A stretch of DNA of 64,000 bases from Agaribacillus aureus. Lineage in GTDB: Bacteria; Bacteroidota; Bacteroidia; Cytophagales; Cyclobacteriaceae. Below, one piece after another: positions 8,771 through 18,626 of this stretch (its first letter is position 1; every line of letters starts with the position of its first letter). The stretch is from positions 3,311,100 to 3,375,099 of the forward strand of contig JAUJEB010000001.1 of NCBI GenBank assembly GCA_030442055.1, written 5' to 3'. The position numbers were made by a program, and so were the translations under genes. Under the pieces are notes generated by a model, which did no database searches, was not told where the DNA came from, and saw only the letters and a program-made list of their open reading frames with translations.

Positions 8771-9795
8771 AGGACTTTCAAGGGAATTTTAAGGAATACT
8801 AAAAACTGCTTAGGTTGATCGTCAATTGTCAACTCATATTTACCCTCATAATTATGCTTTAGTCGTTGCTGGACATTATTTAAACCGATGCCATGTCGGA
8901 TTTTCGGTAGTTCATCCCCCGTTTTGGAATTGCCAAGTTTCATAACAAGATACCTGTCCTCAATCCCAATATCGCAGCTTACCCAGGAATTACTGCTTAT
9001 TTTTGCAGGACCATGTTTGAAGGCGTTCTCCACAAAAGGAAGCATAAGCAGTGGCACTATTTTTTTGTTGCCGGCTTCACCTGTAACGGTCCATTTTGCT
9101 TGCATTTTTTCACCATACCTGATTTTCTCTAATTCAACATAGTTTTCCAGTGCATCCAGTTCATCTTTCAACGGTACAAGTGGTTGATCTCCCTCATAGA
9201 TAATGAAGCGGAGCAAATCCGACAGCCTGATCACTATCTTTGACGCCTCCAGCGGATTCTCCAACGTACAAGCATACAAACCATTTAAAGTATTAAAGAG
9301 AAAATGTGGGTGTAGCTGTGACTTTAATAATTGTAGTTTGTTTTGAACGTTCATCTTTTCCAATTGCAGGCGACTGCGCTCCTGTAGTTCTCTGTCTCTC
9401 AAGAGTTTGATTACCACCGCCAAAGACGAGACAATGATAAGGTCAAGTAGTGGAGATACCAACTTTTCCAGGTTATTTGGGACAAACGTTATGGCTACCT
9501 CCGAATAGTAAATGGGATACACAATTACCGATACTGATAATTGTAGTAACAAAACGGCCATCACCAGAACCACAAGGAAAAGCATGGTAGCCAACCCATA
9601 CTTTTTATTGAGCAGATATTTTGGCAAAATAAAATAAAGGGTAAAATATACTATAAACAGCTTTGCCGGTAATGAAGCCAACTCATAAGTGAGGTGAAGC
9701 AAAAAAGAAGGCTCTTTGACATAATAAATAGCCACTGTGAAGCTAATATATAGCAGCCAAAATACGATGTGCCCTCCGATCTTTCGCAAACCCAA
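8767..9795 (-). CDS. LytS-like sensor histidine kinase
   Basis: A 342-residue inner-membrane kinase. Four hydrophobic segments occupy about residues 8-130 and have no obvious extracellular sensor domain. A short coiled linker leads to the His_kinase domain with the motif LHPHFLFNTLNGLY (phosphorylated His about residue 164). The ATP-binding part has the N-box MLPFVENAFKHG and a glycine box HGIGLNNVQQRL. This is the normal layout for Bacteroidota LytS/YpdA-type kinases. It is translationally coupled to the LytTR regulator. The signal is unknown. Confidence 0.92.
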   Translation of the reverse strand: MGLRKIGGHIVFWLLYISFTVAIYYVKEPSFLLHLTYELASLPAKLFIVYFTLYFILPKYLLNKKYGLATMLFLVVLVMAVLLLQLSVSVIVYPIYYSEVAITFVPNNLEKLVSPLLDLIIVSSLAVVIKLLRDRELQERSRLQLEKMNVQNKLQLLKSQLHPHFLFNTLNGLYACTLENPLEASKIVIRLSDLLRFIIYEGDQPLVPLKDELDALENYVELEKIRYGEKMQAKWTVTGEAGNKKIVPLLMLPFVENAFKHGPAKISSNSWVSCDIGIEDRYLVMKLGNSKTGDELPKIRHGIGLNNVQQRLKHNYEGKYELTIDDQPKQFLVFLKIPLKVL

Positions 9796-10022
9796 TTTAG
9801 ACGATCATTTTAAATTTAGAATATACAAAATTCCGCTCTTGTTTCATTCATGATAAGTACAAAATACAATGAAAAGGGTATTATCTACACATAATATAGT
9901 ATTTATGTTATTGATTAACTTTTTCTCATCCAATATACCAGGCAGATACCTCCACGTAAACAGACCGTTTTATAAAGCGCTACAAAAAGTTAATTTAAAA
10001 AAACTACCTAAAGCAAAGTGTC

Positions 10023-11123
10023 ATGAAAAGGAGAATATTTATAAAAAATAGCAGTGCTCTTGGAGCTTCCTTGTTTACAATCCCTTTTTTAAGCCGCACC
10101 TTTTCAGAGAAACCAAAATTAAATGTATTAGTGCTTGGTGGTACTAATTTTGTAGGCCCTGCGGTGGTAAAAGGATTGATCGAAAAGGGCCATCAGGTCA
10201 CGCTATTCAATAGAGGAATCACCAACCCACACCTTTTCCCCAGGATCAGGAAGATAAAGGGAGACCGCACCCTGGGACCATCAGGTTATGAAAATTTACT
10301 GGACCTCCAATCCACTTGGGATGCAGTGATTGACGTTTGGCCTCAAAACCCCCGAATGGTCGAGGAGGCTATTGCCGTTTTGAAACACAAAACTGATCAT
10401 TACCTATTTGTTTCAAGTATAGCTGTATATGCAGATTATAAAAGTATTGGAATAAATGAAAACGCCCCGATCAGGACTAGTCAAGGCTACGAAGAGGGTA
10501 ATTATAATGCCAATAAAGTGCTGTGTGAAAGGGTTGTAGAAAAGTATTTTCCGGATAGCTTCACCACACTCCGCCCAGGCGCAATCATTGGCGAACGAGA
10601 TCCGGGACCGTTTTCATCAGATCTCATAAACCGGATGATAAACCGGCAGGAAATCCTGGCACCTGACGCAAACGATCCGGTTCAGTTCATTGATGTAAAA
10701 GACCTTGGGCAATATATAACATTATGCCTTGAAAACAGGGTGGTGGGATATTTTAACGTTATCGGCCCTCGTAAAAGACTTGGGTATAAAGATATGCTTC
10801 TGAAAATCAGGAAATCCATAAAAAGTGATACCAAAATTCTCTGGATAGATCCAGACTTCTTATTAAATCGCATGCAGTTGGAACCATTTATCGACATTCC
10901 ATTCTGGATCCCATTAAAGACTGATCCGGAACCTGGCTTTTACCAGATAAGCCATATGAAAGCCATACAAAAGGGGCTTCAGTTTTCCGATTTCGGAGAT
11001 ACTATCCAGTCTGCCTATAACTCATTTGTCAATAAAAGGTTTATCGAAGAAGCCAATCCATTTGGGATTAGCGAAGAAAGAGAGGACGAGATCATTGCTT
11101 TATGGAAAGAAGCTGGCAACTAA
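10023..11123 (+). CDS. NAD-dependent epimerase/dehydratase, exported (Tat-type signal)
   Basis: A 366-residue short-chain (extended SDR) enzyme. The N-terminus KRRIFIKNS followed by a weakly hydrophobic stretch looks like a twin-arginine signal, so the folded, cofactor-loaded protein may be exported. The dinucleotide-binding loop is VLGGTNFVGPAVV (about residues 37-49). The catalytic region has SSIAVY and YNANK, which fits the SDR YxxxK pair. The substrate is unknown; relatives act on nucleotide sugars or isoflavone-type compounds. It lies alone between the two-component pair and an HxlR regulator. A signal peptide on an NAD enzyme is unusual but recurrent in Bacteroidota. Confidence 0.85.
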   Translation: MKRRIFIKNSSALGASLFTIPFLSRTFSEKPKLNVLVLGGTNFVGPAVVKGLIEKGHQVTLFNRGITNPHLFPRIRKIKGDRTLGPSGYENLLDLQSTWDAVIDVWPQNPRMVEEAIAVLKHKTDHYLFVSSIAVYADYKSIGINENAPIRTSQGYEEGNYNANKVLCERVVEKYFPDSFTTLRPGAIIGERDPGPFSSDLINRMINRQEILAPDANDPVQFIDVKDLGQYITLCLENRVVGYFNVIGPRKRLGYKDMLLKIRKSIKSDTKILWIDPDFLLNRMQLEPFIDIPFWIPLKTDPEPGFYQISHMKAIQKGLQFSDFGDTIQSAYNSFVNKRFIEEANPFGISEEREDEIIALWKEAGN

Positions 11124-11171
11124 TCCAGGAGAAACGAGCCAACCCACTATCTAAAATGCGGATTGATGTAT

Positions 11172-11516
11172 TCAGAGAGCAATCCCTGCCTCCGCTATGA
11201 GGTCTAACCCATATTGTCTGATGGTCTCTATAATAGGGACGGCCCTTTTCCCTTTTTCGGTAATAGAGTACTCTACTTTCGGAGGTACTACCGCATATAC
11301 CTTGCGGTGAATAAAGCCGTCTGCCTCCAATTCCCGAAGTTGCGTGGTGAGCATCTTGTCGGAAATATGGGGAATATCTTTTCTCAGCTCACTAAAACGG
11401 AAAATTCTTTTTTGCAACCTCCATAGAATCGGCATTTTCCAGGTACCTCCTATCTGGTCCATAGCAAACTCTACCGGGTTATAGTATATTTTTCCGTTGT
11501 ATTTAAAATCGGGCAT
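11172..11516 (-). CDS. HxlR-family transcriptional regulator
   Basis: A 114-residue winged-helix regulator of typical HxlR length. The core NPVEFAMDQIGGTWKMPILW, the helix FSELRKDIPHISDKMLTTQL and the wing VVPPKVEYSITEKGK are diagnostic. Many HxlR/YodB-type redox sensors have a cysteine just before PVE; here the residue is Asn13, so thiol sensing through that position is not possible. The gene is divergent from a DJ-1/PfpI gene, and the shared gap is full of repeated TAAGTA half-sites. It probably represses the DJ-1 operon and itself. Confidence 0.92.
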   Translation of the reverse strand: MPDFKYNGKIYYNPVEFAMDQIGGTWKMPILWRLQKRIFRFSELRKDIPHISDKMLTTQLRELEADGFIHRKVYAVVPPKVEYSITEKGKRAVPIIETIRQYGLDLIAEAGIAL

Positions 11517-11574
11517 CTATTTCAATCTTGATCTTTCAACTAAACAAATAGGGCTAAATGGCATTTCTGACCAA

Positions 11575-11622
11575 ACTTACCAAAAAGTAAGTATAGAACA
11601 AAAATGTAAGTATAATAACTTA
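11575..11622. promoter_or_regulatory. Candidate HxlR operator cluster
   Basis: The divergent gap holds ACTTAC-N6-GTAAGT (11575-11592) and TAAGT-N6-ACTTA (11607-11622). Read another way, it is two direct copies of GTAAGTATA at 11587-11595 and 11606-11614, spaced 19 bp, about two helical turns. Position and symmetry fit binding of two HxlR dimers controlling both directions. Confidence 0.55.
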
Positions 11623-11669
11623 GGATGGTACCTTCCGTAAATTCGATCAGTAAATAAAACCAAGTTGAT

Positions 11670-12371
11670 ATGTCAAAAAAAATATTAATTGTCGTAGCGA
11701 ATCCAAGTGTAAATACAAACCTTGGCTGGCCTGTAGGCTTTTGGGCCTCTGAACTCACACACCCCTTCGAAGCCTTTAAACATCAAGGATATGAAATCAC
11801 CATTGCCAGTCCGGATGGTGGCAAGGTAGAATGGGATGGCGAAAGCGATCCAAGGCCTGAGGGCAGTTATTCTGCCTGGGATGAGCTGAGTAAAACCTAT
11901 CTGAATGATGCGGAATTCCTGGAGCTATTAGAAAATACCCCTTCCGTATCGGATCTCAACGTAGAAGATTATGATGCGTTGCTGATAGCAGGAGGCCAGT
12001 CGCCTATGTTTACTTTCGACAAGGCAAAAAACCTGCACTCGTTTTTTTCCCGATTTTACGAGAGTGGCAAAACCACTGCGGCGCTTTGTCATGGTACCGC
12101 TATCCTTCGTTATGTCAAAAACGGGGAATTGATAAAGGGTAAAACAGTGACCGGTTTCAGCAATCCGGAGGAAGATGCTGCCGACCAGGCTGTCGGTCAA
12201 ACCGTCATGCCCTGGAGGATCGAAGATGAGCTTACAAGGCTTGGTGCCAACTTTAAAAAAGCTGATGTCTGGGAAAGTTTTGCGGTCAGGGATGGTCATT
12301 TAATCACGGGGCAACAGCAAATGTCGGGCACTAAAACCGCCGAGTTAATCATCGAAACCCTGGAGGCATAA
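11670..12371 (+). CDS. DJ-1/PfpI superfamily protein (Hsp31-like, class I GATase fold)
   Basis: A 233-residue protein of the type-1 glutamine-amidotransferase-like fold. The nucleophile elbow is AALCHGTAIL with Cys near residue 140, and the N-terminal GFWASELTHPFEAF segment supplies the conserved Glu of the Hsp31/YDR533C branch. Members act as glyoxalase-type or chaperone/deglycase enzymes in carbonyl stress; which activity applies cannot be read here. It is divergent from an HxlR regulator and 51 bases upstream of an F420-type NADP oxidoreductase gene, so the two likely form an electrophile- or redox-response operon. Confidence 0.9.
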   Translation: MSKKILIVVANPSVNTNLGWPVGFWASELTHPFEAFKHQGYEITIASPDGGKVEWDGESDPRPEGSYSAWDELSKTYLNDAEFLELLENTPSVSDLNVEDYDALLIAGGQSPMFTFDKAKNLHSFFSRFYESGKTTAALCHGTAILRYVKNGELIKGKTVTGFSNPEEDAADQAVGQTVMPWRIEDELTRLGANFKKADVWESFAVRDGHLITGQQQMSGTKTAELIIETLEA

Positions 12372-12422
12372 TCAGCTATAAAACCTAAGACAAAAGTATT
12401 TACAAATTCAACTGACATTATC

Positions 12423-13028
12423 ATGAAAATCGCCATAATAGGAGCTGGCAATGTTGGCGGGGCGTTGGCCAGAAATTGGGCAGCGGCCGGCCACGAAGTT
12501 TATCTGGGTGTAAAAAACCCAGCTGACAATAAGGAATGGTCAGGAATAGCGAATCTAACGGTTTGTTCCGTAAAAGCGGCAGCGGATGAAGCGGCAGTCC
12601 TGTTGGTCGCTCTTCCCGTACCAGCCTTAGTGCCGGTAGCGCAGGAATTGGGAAACATGGAAAACAAAATAGTTATAGACGCTACCAACGCCGTCTTTGC
12701 TAAACCGGCTCCCTACGAAACAGGTTATCATGTCTTCAAGGCATTAACCGGCGCCGATGTGATCAAAAGCTTTAACACCACTGGCTTCGAAAACATGGCA
12801 AACCCGGTTTACCATGGAAAAGGGATAGATATGTTCATGGCAGCCGGCAGCCAGAAAGCCAAAGAGGTCGTTCGGCTACTGGCTTCAGACGCGGGGTTTG
12901 AGGCCTGCTATGATTTTGGGGGCGAAGATAAGGTCCTTTTAATAGAGCAGTTTGCCATGGCATGGATCAACCTGGCCATTCTGCAAAAAGAAGGAAGAGA
13001 TATCGCCTTTAAGGTCTTGAGGCGGTAA
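12423..13028 (+). CDS. NADPH-dependent F420-reductase-like oxidoreductase
   Basis: A 201-residue Rossmann protein beginning MKIAIIGAGNVGGALARNW (GxGxxG at about residues 7-12), with the pattern of the NADP oxidoreductase coenzyme F420-dependent family. A conserved VIKSFNTTGFENMANP segment (about residues 115-130) is typical. Bacteroidota do not normally make F420, so the real partner is probably a flavin or another substrate. It follows the DJ-1 gene by 51 bases in the same direction and is likely co-transcribed under HxlR control. Confidence 0.88.
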   Translation: MKIAIIGAGNVGGALARNWAAAGHEVYLGVKNPADNKEWSGIANLTVCSVKAAADEAAVLLVALPVPALVPVAQELGNMENKIVIDATNAVFAKPAPYETGYHVFKALTGADVIKSFNTTGFENMANPVYHGKGIDMFMAAGSQKAKEVVRLLASDAGFEACYDFGGEDKVLLIEQFAMAWINLAILQKEGRDIAFKVLRR

Positions 13029-13188
13029 TGACATTGTTTTTGAGGTTTTGTCTTGCTGATTATACCAGACATCACTTTACAACCAGCTCGTACGCATATC
13101 CGCGCCCCAAATGTGTTATAATCCGGGTTTATTTCCTTTATTTTGATTTGTAAAGTCTTCAGGCAAATCAAAAATATAGTTTAAACCC

Positions 13189-14466
13189 TTGAAAGCAAAT
13201 CCAGATAAAAGCAATATCGACAGCCTGGTTGATCGCCATTTTCGTCGTGAGCACGGCACGCTCATGGCGGTGCTGGTGGGTTTATTTGGTACTGAGAACC
13301 TGGAGCTGGCAGAGGACATCGTGCAGGATACTTTGCTGAAAGCGCTGCAACACTGGAAAGCTAAAGGTATTCCCGACAACCCTTCCGGCTGGCTTTATAA
13401 AGTGGCAAAAAATCAGGCCTACAATACGCTGAAAAGAGAAAAATACAAGAAGCGTTACCAGGCAAGCCAACCGCCCCAGACCTCCGGTGAAATCAATCTG
13501 GAGGAAATTTTCGACACGGCCTCCATCAAAGATGAGCAATTGAAAATGATGTTTGCCTGCTGCGATTCTGTGTTATCACAGGAATCCCAGGTGGCGCTTA
13601 TTTTGAAAACGCTGTGCGGCTTTAGTGTTGACGAAATCACCAGGGCATTCCTGACTAAAAAAGAAACGATAACAAAACGATTGACCCGGGCCAGAACCAC
13701 CATGCGCCATGCCGGCGTGTCCTTCGCGCTACCACCTGACAATGCACTTGAAGAACGGCTGGACTCCATTCTTCAAACCATCTATTTGATTTACAATGAA
13801 GGATACAACGCCTCGGGAGGAGATCGCCTGATACGCAAAGAATTGTGTGAAGAAGGAATACGACTGGCTAATTTTCTGGCAAGTTGTCCGGTGGGTAATA
13901 AACCAAAAACGCATGCCCTGCTCGGATTGATGTATTTCAACTTTTCGAGATTTGAAACTCGCTTAAACAAAAATAAAGAAATTATATTGCTTGCTGATCA
14001 GGACCGGTCCCGATGGAATCATGAGCATATTGCCTTAGGTTTTTATCATTTAAGTAAAATTGTGGAGGAGGAGGAAGTCAGCACCTACCATTTACAGGCG
14101 GCAATCTCGGCCTGCCATGCCAGCGCGGATACTTCAGAAAAGACCGACTGGCACAAAATAGTAACCCTTTACAATTACTTGCAAAAAATAGACCCCTCCC
14201 CGGTTGTATTGCTAAACAAAGCTGTTGCACTCGGCAATATAAATAAGATTTCAGAGGCTATTCAACTCCTGGACCAGGAAGAGGTCAAAACTTCACTCAG
14301 TGATTACTACCTCTACTTTGTGGTGTTTAGCGATTTGCTAATGAAACAAGAGCAATACAAAAAGGCCAAAAAACTATTGATCAAGGCGCTAAATCTGACC
14401 AATATAAAGGCGGAAAAGCATTTGATTACCAGCCGATTAACTTTCTGTACCTCAAAAATTTCCTGA
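13189..14466 (+). CDS. ECF42-type RNA polymerase sigma factor with C-terminal TPR-like domain
   Basis: A 425-residue sigma factor, more than twice the usual ECF length. Region 2 (about residues 8-85) includes LELAEDIVQDTLLKALQHW and NPSGWLYKVAKNQA. Region 4 (about 120-170) includes VALILKTLCGFSVDEI. The long C-terminus (DUF6596/TPR-like, about 185-420) has LIYNEGYNASGG, DQDRSRWN, LQAAISACHA and PSPVVLLNKAVALGN, all ECF42 hallmarks. In that group the extension replaces an anti-sigma factor and a DGPF protein is encoded nearby, as here at 15309. The start is a TTG, forced by an in-frame TAG at 13177-13179 and by homology reaching the N-terminus. Confidence 0.92.
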   Translation: MKANPDKSNIDSLVDRHFRREHGTLMAVLVGLFGTENLELAEDIVQDTLLKALQHWKAKGIPDNPSGWLYKVAKNQAYNTLKREKYKKRYQASQPPQTSGEINLEEIFDTASIKDEQLKMMFACCDSVLSQESQVALILKTLCGFSVDEITRAFLTKKETITKRLTRARTTMRHAGVSFALPPDNALEERLDSILQTIYLIYNEGYNASGGDRLIRKELCEEGIRLANFLASCPVGNKPKTHALLGLMYFNFSRFETRLNKNKEIILLADQDRSRWNHEHIALGFYHLSKIVEEEEVSTYHLQAAISACHASADTSEKTDWHKIVTLYNYLQKIDPSPVVLLNKAVALGNINKISEAIQLLDQEEVKTSLSDYYLYFVVFSDLLMKQEQYKKAKKLLIKALNLTNIKAEKHLITSRLTFCTSKIS

Positions 14467-14536
14467 TTCTTCACGATTTCTGTCCATGTTTTCCCTTGCC
14501 ATTTGTCTGAAAGGCAAATAACAATTAACAATAATC

Positions 14537-15049
14537 ATGAGTAACATTCAATCAAAGGCGCTGGCCCTGATACTTGTACTATCCGGTACATTCCAGGCCA
14601 GTGCACAAAAAACAAATGCGGAAAACAAAACAAAATCTAAGATGACAAATTTAAATTACGATTTTACAATCAACGCCCCTGCTGATAGCGTGTGGGCCAT
14701 TGTAGGGGACCTGGAAGCATGCAGTAAATGGATCCCGGGAATTATTTCGGCAGCCATGGACAATAACAACCGTACCTGCAAGACCGCGGATGGCCACGAA
14801 ATTAAAGAGGTAATCACCGAACACTCCAATGAAAAACGCATTTTCAGCTATACGCAGACCCAGGTACCCTTGCCGATCAAAGATTCAAGCGGTACCTTTC
14901 AGGTGTTGGGAGATGGTAAAAATACGCAGATTATATGGCGTGTGGAATTCCAGCTGCTCGACCCATCAACGGAGAAGGAAATGGTGCCTATGATTGACGG
15001 GTATTATCAACAAACGCTGGAGAACCTGAAGCAGGTTGTTGAAAATTAG
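14537..15049 (+). CDS. Secreted SRPBCC-family protein (polyketide cyclase-like fold)
   Basis: A 170-residue protein with a signal peptide (cleavage near ASAQ, residue 23). The rest matches the START/SRPBCC helix-grip fold: FTINAPADSVWAIVGDLEAC, then SKWIPGII, and IIWRVEFQLLDPS near the end. Such proteins bind hydrophobic ligands in a deep cavity; no ligand can be named. An in-frame ATG at 14642 (MTNLNYDF) could yield a cytoplasmic form of normal SRPBCC length, so the exported form should not be taken as certain. It sits between the ECF42 sigma gene and its DGPF gene, and SRPBCC proteins recur in such neighbourhoods. Confidence 0.85.
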   Translation: MSNIQSKALALILVLSGTFQASAQKTNAENKTKSKMTNLNYDFTINAPADSVWAIVGDLEACSKWIPGIISAAMDNNNRTCKTADGHEIKEVITEHSNEKRIFSYTQTQVPLPIKDSSGTFQVLGDGKNTQIIWRVEFQLLDPSTEKEMVPMIDGYYQQTLENLKQVVEN

Positions 15050-15308
15050 GTGGATTACAACACTTTTTTTACCAATTTTAAATATCAGGGAGAATGTTTT
15101 CTGATTAAAAATAAAGAAGCGTAAACCATGCTTGAAGGGGCTGTCCCAGGTGGGCTGGCTTAAAACTTTGAACCATATCAATTTTAGCCCGGCAACTGGC
15201 ACACCCCCCTTGCTCTCTTAAAACACCGAATACTCCTGCCCCTTGTCCGGTCAGAACCAGGTATGAGGGCAAAGGGAGGCAAGTATGCTCAAAACAAATT
15301 TTATACCT

Positions 15309-15665
15309 ATGAAAGAATATATGATTCTGGCTTTCCCGGATGGCGATCACCTGGAAAGCCTTACTCCTGCCGAAAAGCAAAAGCACCTGGACCGGGTAAT
15401 GGCCTATCTGGAGGATTTGGACCATAAAGGAAAACTGAAATCTGCTCAGCCCCTGGCAAACGCAGGTAGGCGGATTACCGGAAAAAAAGGAGTAACCACA
15501 GATGGCCCTTTTGTGGAAACCAAAGAATCGGTAGCAGGTTATTTTCACATCCTCGCTGACAGTATGAAGGATGCAACCCAAATCGCCAGGGCCAACCCCT
15601 TGTTTGATCTGGAATTAGGAGGGCGTTTGGAAGTCAGGCCTATTGGCAATGTGAACCAGGCCTGA
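15309..15665 (+). CDS. YCII-family DGPF protein, ECF42 partner
   Basis: A protein of about 118 residues in the YCII-related dimeric alpha/beta-barrel family. The signature KGVTTDGPFVETKESVAGYF contains the DGPF motif for which ECF42-linked proteins are named, and the ending GGRLEVRPIG is typical. The frame opens at 15285, but family members begin at MKEYMIL, so I use 15309. These genes are the usual targets or neighbours of ECF42 sigma factors; the biochemical role is unproven. Confidence 0.9.
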   Translation: MKEYMILAFPDGDHLESLTPAEKQKHLDRVMAYLEDLDHKGKLKSAQPLANAGRRITGKKGVTTDGPFVETKESVAGYFHILADSMKDATQIARANPLFDLELGGRLEVRPIGNVNQA

Positions 15666-15860
15666 CTGTTAAAGCGGCATTAAAAACATCTGAATATACT
15701 GATCAGCTTTATTGGAAAGTGTGCAATGGCTGGTTTATCACCTACTTCTTGCTTTTTACTTTATACATATATGGAAATAGTTATCATTTAACACTCCATT
15801 CACATTGCTACTAACATGATGCACATCGCCTTTGCCTCTGCAATTATTATGTGCCTTCCC

Positions 15861-18545
15861 CTATTCCAATTTGGCATGAGCAGGTAATCCGGCCTCAGCG
15901 TCGTTAGCGGTAACGGCAAACTGAACAGGCTCATGTTTTTTAAATACTTTCCCTTTCCTGAAGCGAACCTTGCCAAAACCATTTAAAGTGAATGATCTCA
16001 GCATTAAATCGCCATTCTCCGGAGTGAGTGTCACCGTTTTGCCTGAATCTGAATTACTCACGGATATAGTACCATATTGATAGCCATTTGACCAGAAATA
16101 TTTGCCGGTTTGGGCATTAAAATTCATTGTCTCGTTCACCGCGGAATATTGAAACCCGGTGTAAGCCAGTATACCTGCCCATGCCGCCATAGCGCGGGCA
16201 TAGCGATGGCCATATTCTCCTTCGTTAAAAGGGTTTCTCTTGTATCCATCATACCTGTGACGAATGGCTTTGAATATTTTCAAACCGGCTTCCACCTGAC
16301 CTTCATAGATCATGTGAGCGGCCGTACTATATTCAAACCCGGTCATGATCTCAGTATAATACGGGAATGGGAAATCCAGCAAATCTCCCCTTGGGTAGGA
16401 GGCCATGATTAAGCCGGCCTCATTACCAAGACCAAAGCTTCTGAATGTGTTGAAGTGTTCGTTGAAATTATCCACGTAGTTGTATTTCATAATGCTTTTC
16501 AACGTGGTTTGCACATTATCCTTATCCAAAACGTATCCTAAACCTGCGGTGTGTGACAGGTATTGACCTACCAGCTGGTCGACGAGGCATCCTTTACCTA
16601 ACTGAGCCACTTTGCTGGCGCCTTCCGGTATATGATGCTCGTAGTACTCACCGTTAAAGATGTTGGCATCTACCCATTTGCGTCCTTTTATATACAGGTC
16701 TTTACATTCCCTGGCAAATGTCTTGTCCCCCAGGTGAGCGGCCATTTGCTCCGAGGCTTTCAGCGCTCCCAAATACCAGGCTGCCATCTGTGGGTTCGGA
16801 CCTACATAATTGATATCCATCGTATTGTGCTGGCTTCCTTCCATCACCCCATCTTTGTTTGTATCCCATATTCCGGTCCAGGCAAATGCCATGGCTTTTT
16901 TGATGTAGGGCCACATTTCTTTGAGCCTGGCATCATCTCCTGATAATTGCCAATCCCTGTAAACTTTTATCAAAGTGCCCATCTGACCATCGGCTGCCCA
17001 GTGTTTGAAGTTCCTGCCTTTTTCGATAGGTAGGGCTACTCTGTGGCTCTGTGCGCCATCCTCATTGGTTGCGTGCATAAATTCTACCTCCCGGAATTTG
17101 GTCGATAGATCACCGAAAAGAAAGGGAATGGTCGATTCGTAGTTCCACACATGGAAGCAGGTACCAAAACCCCAACCGGAGGATTTACTCGCTCCTATTT
17201 TAGTTCCTTTTATACTACCGGTTCCCTCAAATCCGAAAGGCAAGCCATCCTTTGTTCGAAATACGGTTTGGCTTCTCAGATTGTTAAGATTAAAGAGTCC
17301 GGCTTCTTTCAAAATGTTGGGAATGTCACTGTCTACCAAGGTTTTCACAAAATTGACTGTCTCCGTCTCCAAGTCCCTCAATTCAGCAGCTGTTTTTTCG
17401 GCTACCTCCCAGGCATCTTTGTAAATTGTTGTATAATAATTACCTACAATGGTATCACCTCCATAATTACCCGCGTGGTGTGTTCCGTGATCCCAGGCTC
17501 TTCGGTTGGGAAAATGCCATGTTAAAAAAAAGGTGACCTGTTTCGATTCTCCGGGCTGCAAGATCTGCTTAACGGCGAGGGTAGCTGGCGGGGTTTTTAT
17601 CTTGGCAGATTTGCTGCCCAGATCGTCCCCGATAAACTCCGTAGAATCTCTTTTCTCGTTCTTAACTTTTTCGGGATGATCAGTCAGCTTTCCATCTGCA
17701 ACAAAATCATCCCAAAATTCACGAAATGTCCAGTTCCAACCAAGCTTTGCCCAGGATGTGCGGTAAGTTACTTCTTTATCCGCTAAGGTTGTCAGAGCCA
17801 TTGTACCCCAATTCACATCCTTTTTATCCACACCATCGGAATACATGTAAAGTCCTTTAAGCCCTTTAGACTCTCTATATTCGTTGTAATTACCTTTGGG
17901 TTTACCCGACCAGCCATCGACGCCTATGTAATTTGGCACCATACCTACCACGGAAGTTTCTACAGGCTGATTGGTATTGTTGGTCAATACGTATCGCAGT
18001 ATTGCCACCGGGATGCCACTTTTATCAGCATCACCCATCACAAGTGGATTAAATGCTTCCAACCTCACTGCTACCGGTACATCTTTATGTTCAAAGCTAA
18101 CTTGTGACAATGGATAAGCGGCCGCGAACTGGGTTGTTTCAAAGCGCGGGAAACCGGAATTGACAGCATCCGCACCCCAGTCTCCATAGTACTCTTTAAT
18201 CGGTACAGGGCCCTCAAGCACTTTTACCGCGGCTTCTTTGTTTTGCTGTTTATAATACAAGGCAAAAAAGGGTCCGTTGGAGATGGTGGGAGCCACCAGC
18301 TTGAAGGCGGGCAAATAACCCAGGGCTCCGCGGTTCATCAATTCCCAATCCCTTAAATCTCCCCGGCCCCCGATGGATACTGTGCCGGTACCAATGCCGC
18401 CCAAAGGCATCGCTACTTCATCCAGGTATTTCCCTTCATAGGTTTTTAATACAGGCCACCCTTCATTCCAACGCTGAGCGGAGGTCGTGCCTGTTGATAT
18501 GACAAAAATTAGATAAGATAAAGCTATGTATTTAAATGATCTCAT
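15861..18545 (-). CDS. GH116 glycosidase (GBA2-like, DUF608), secreted
   Basis: An 894-residue protein with a signal peptide (to about residue 23). The N-terminal beta-sandwich domain (GBA2_N-like) begins with [26 protein letters not shown]. The C-terminal (alpha/alpha)6 domain of DUF608/GH116 spans about residues 430-810. Retaining beta-glucosidase/beta-xylosidase catalysis is expected: the Glu in HVWNYES fits the nucleophile position, and the Asp in GSQHNTMDI fits the acid/base. Length is normal for bacterial GH116. It is the last gene of a Sus-type locus, directly after susD, so it probably trims the imported or surface-bound glycan in the periplasm. The exact linkage is not readable. Confidence 0.9.
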   Translation of the reverse strand: MRSFKYIALSYLIFVISTGTTSAQRWNEGWPVLKTYEGKYLDEVAMPLGGIGTGTVSIGGRGDLRDWELMNRGALGYLPAFKLVAPTISNGPFFALYYKQQNKEAAVKVLEGPVPIKEYYGDWGADAVNSGFPRFETTQFAAAYPLSQVSFEHKDVPVAVRLEAFNPLVMGDADKSGIPVAILRYVLTNNTNQPVETSVVGMVPNYIGVDGWSGKPKGNYNEYRESKGLKGLYMYSDGVDKKDVNWGTMALTTLADKEVTYRTSWAKLGWNWTFREFWDDFVADGKLTDHPEKVKNEKRDSTEFIGDDLGSKSAKIKTPPATLAVKQILQPGESKQVTFFLTWHFPNRRAWDHGTHHAGNYGGDTIVGNYYTTIYKDAWEVAEKTAAELRDLETETVNFVKTLVDSDIPNILKEAGLFNLNNLRSQTVFRTKDGLPFGFEGTGSIKGTKIGASKSSGWGFGTCFHVWNYESTIPFLFGDLSTKFREVEFMHATNEDGAQSHRVALPIEKGRNFKHWAADGQMGTLIKVYRDWQLSGDDARLKEMWPYIKKAMAFAWTGIWDTNKDGVMEGSQHNTMDINYVGPNPQMAAWYLGALKASEQMAAHLGDKTFARECKDLYIKGRKWVDANIFNGEYYEHHIPEGASKVAQLGKGCLVDQLVGQYLSHTAGLGYVLDKDNVQTTLKSIMKYNYVDNFNEHFNTFRSFGLGNEAGLIMASYPRGDLLDFPFPYYTEIMTGFEYSTAAHMIYEGQVEAGLKIFKAIRHRYDGYKRNPFNEGEYGHRYARAMAAWAGILAYTGFQYSAVNETMNFNAQTGKYFWSNGYQYGTISVSNSDSGKTVTLTPENGDLMLRSFTLNGFGKVRFRKGKVFKKHEPVQFAVTANDAEAGLPAHAKLE

Positions 18546-18578
18546 TATTTGGCTCCTTAAAGCTTTGAGTAATTGTTT

Positions 18579-18610
18579 AAAAAGATAGGAGTCCGGCTTT
18601 GTCGGACTCC
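18579..18610 (-). terminator. Intercistronic terminator-like hairpin between susD and GH116
   Basis: On the minus strand a perfect 8-bp stem (GGAGTCCG/CGGACTCC) with a 7-base loop is followed by TATCTTTTT. It lies 17 bases after the susD stop and about 34 bases before the GH116 start. It could end part of the susCD transcripts and so keep enzyme levels below transporter levels, or protect processed susCD mRNA. Confidence 0.7.
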
Positions 18611-18626
18611 AAGATTGAATTAATTA

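Noticed and set aside
9869..10051. 60-codon plus-strand frame before the epimerase gene
   Set aside because: It overlaps the true gene start in another frame, is AT-rich and has no family signature.
15105..15581. 158-codon minus-strand frame over the DGPF gene
   Set aside because: It is antisense to a clear YCII-family gene and has no recognisable content.
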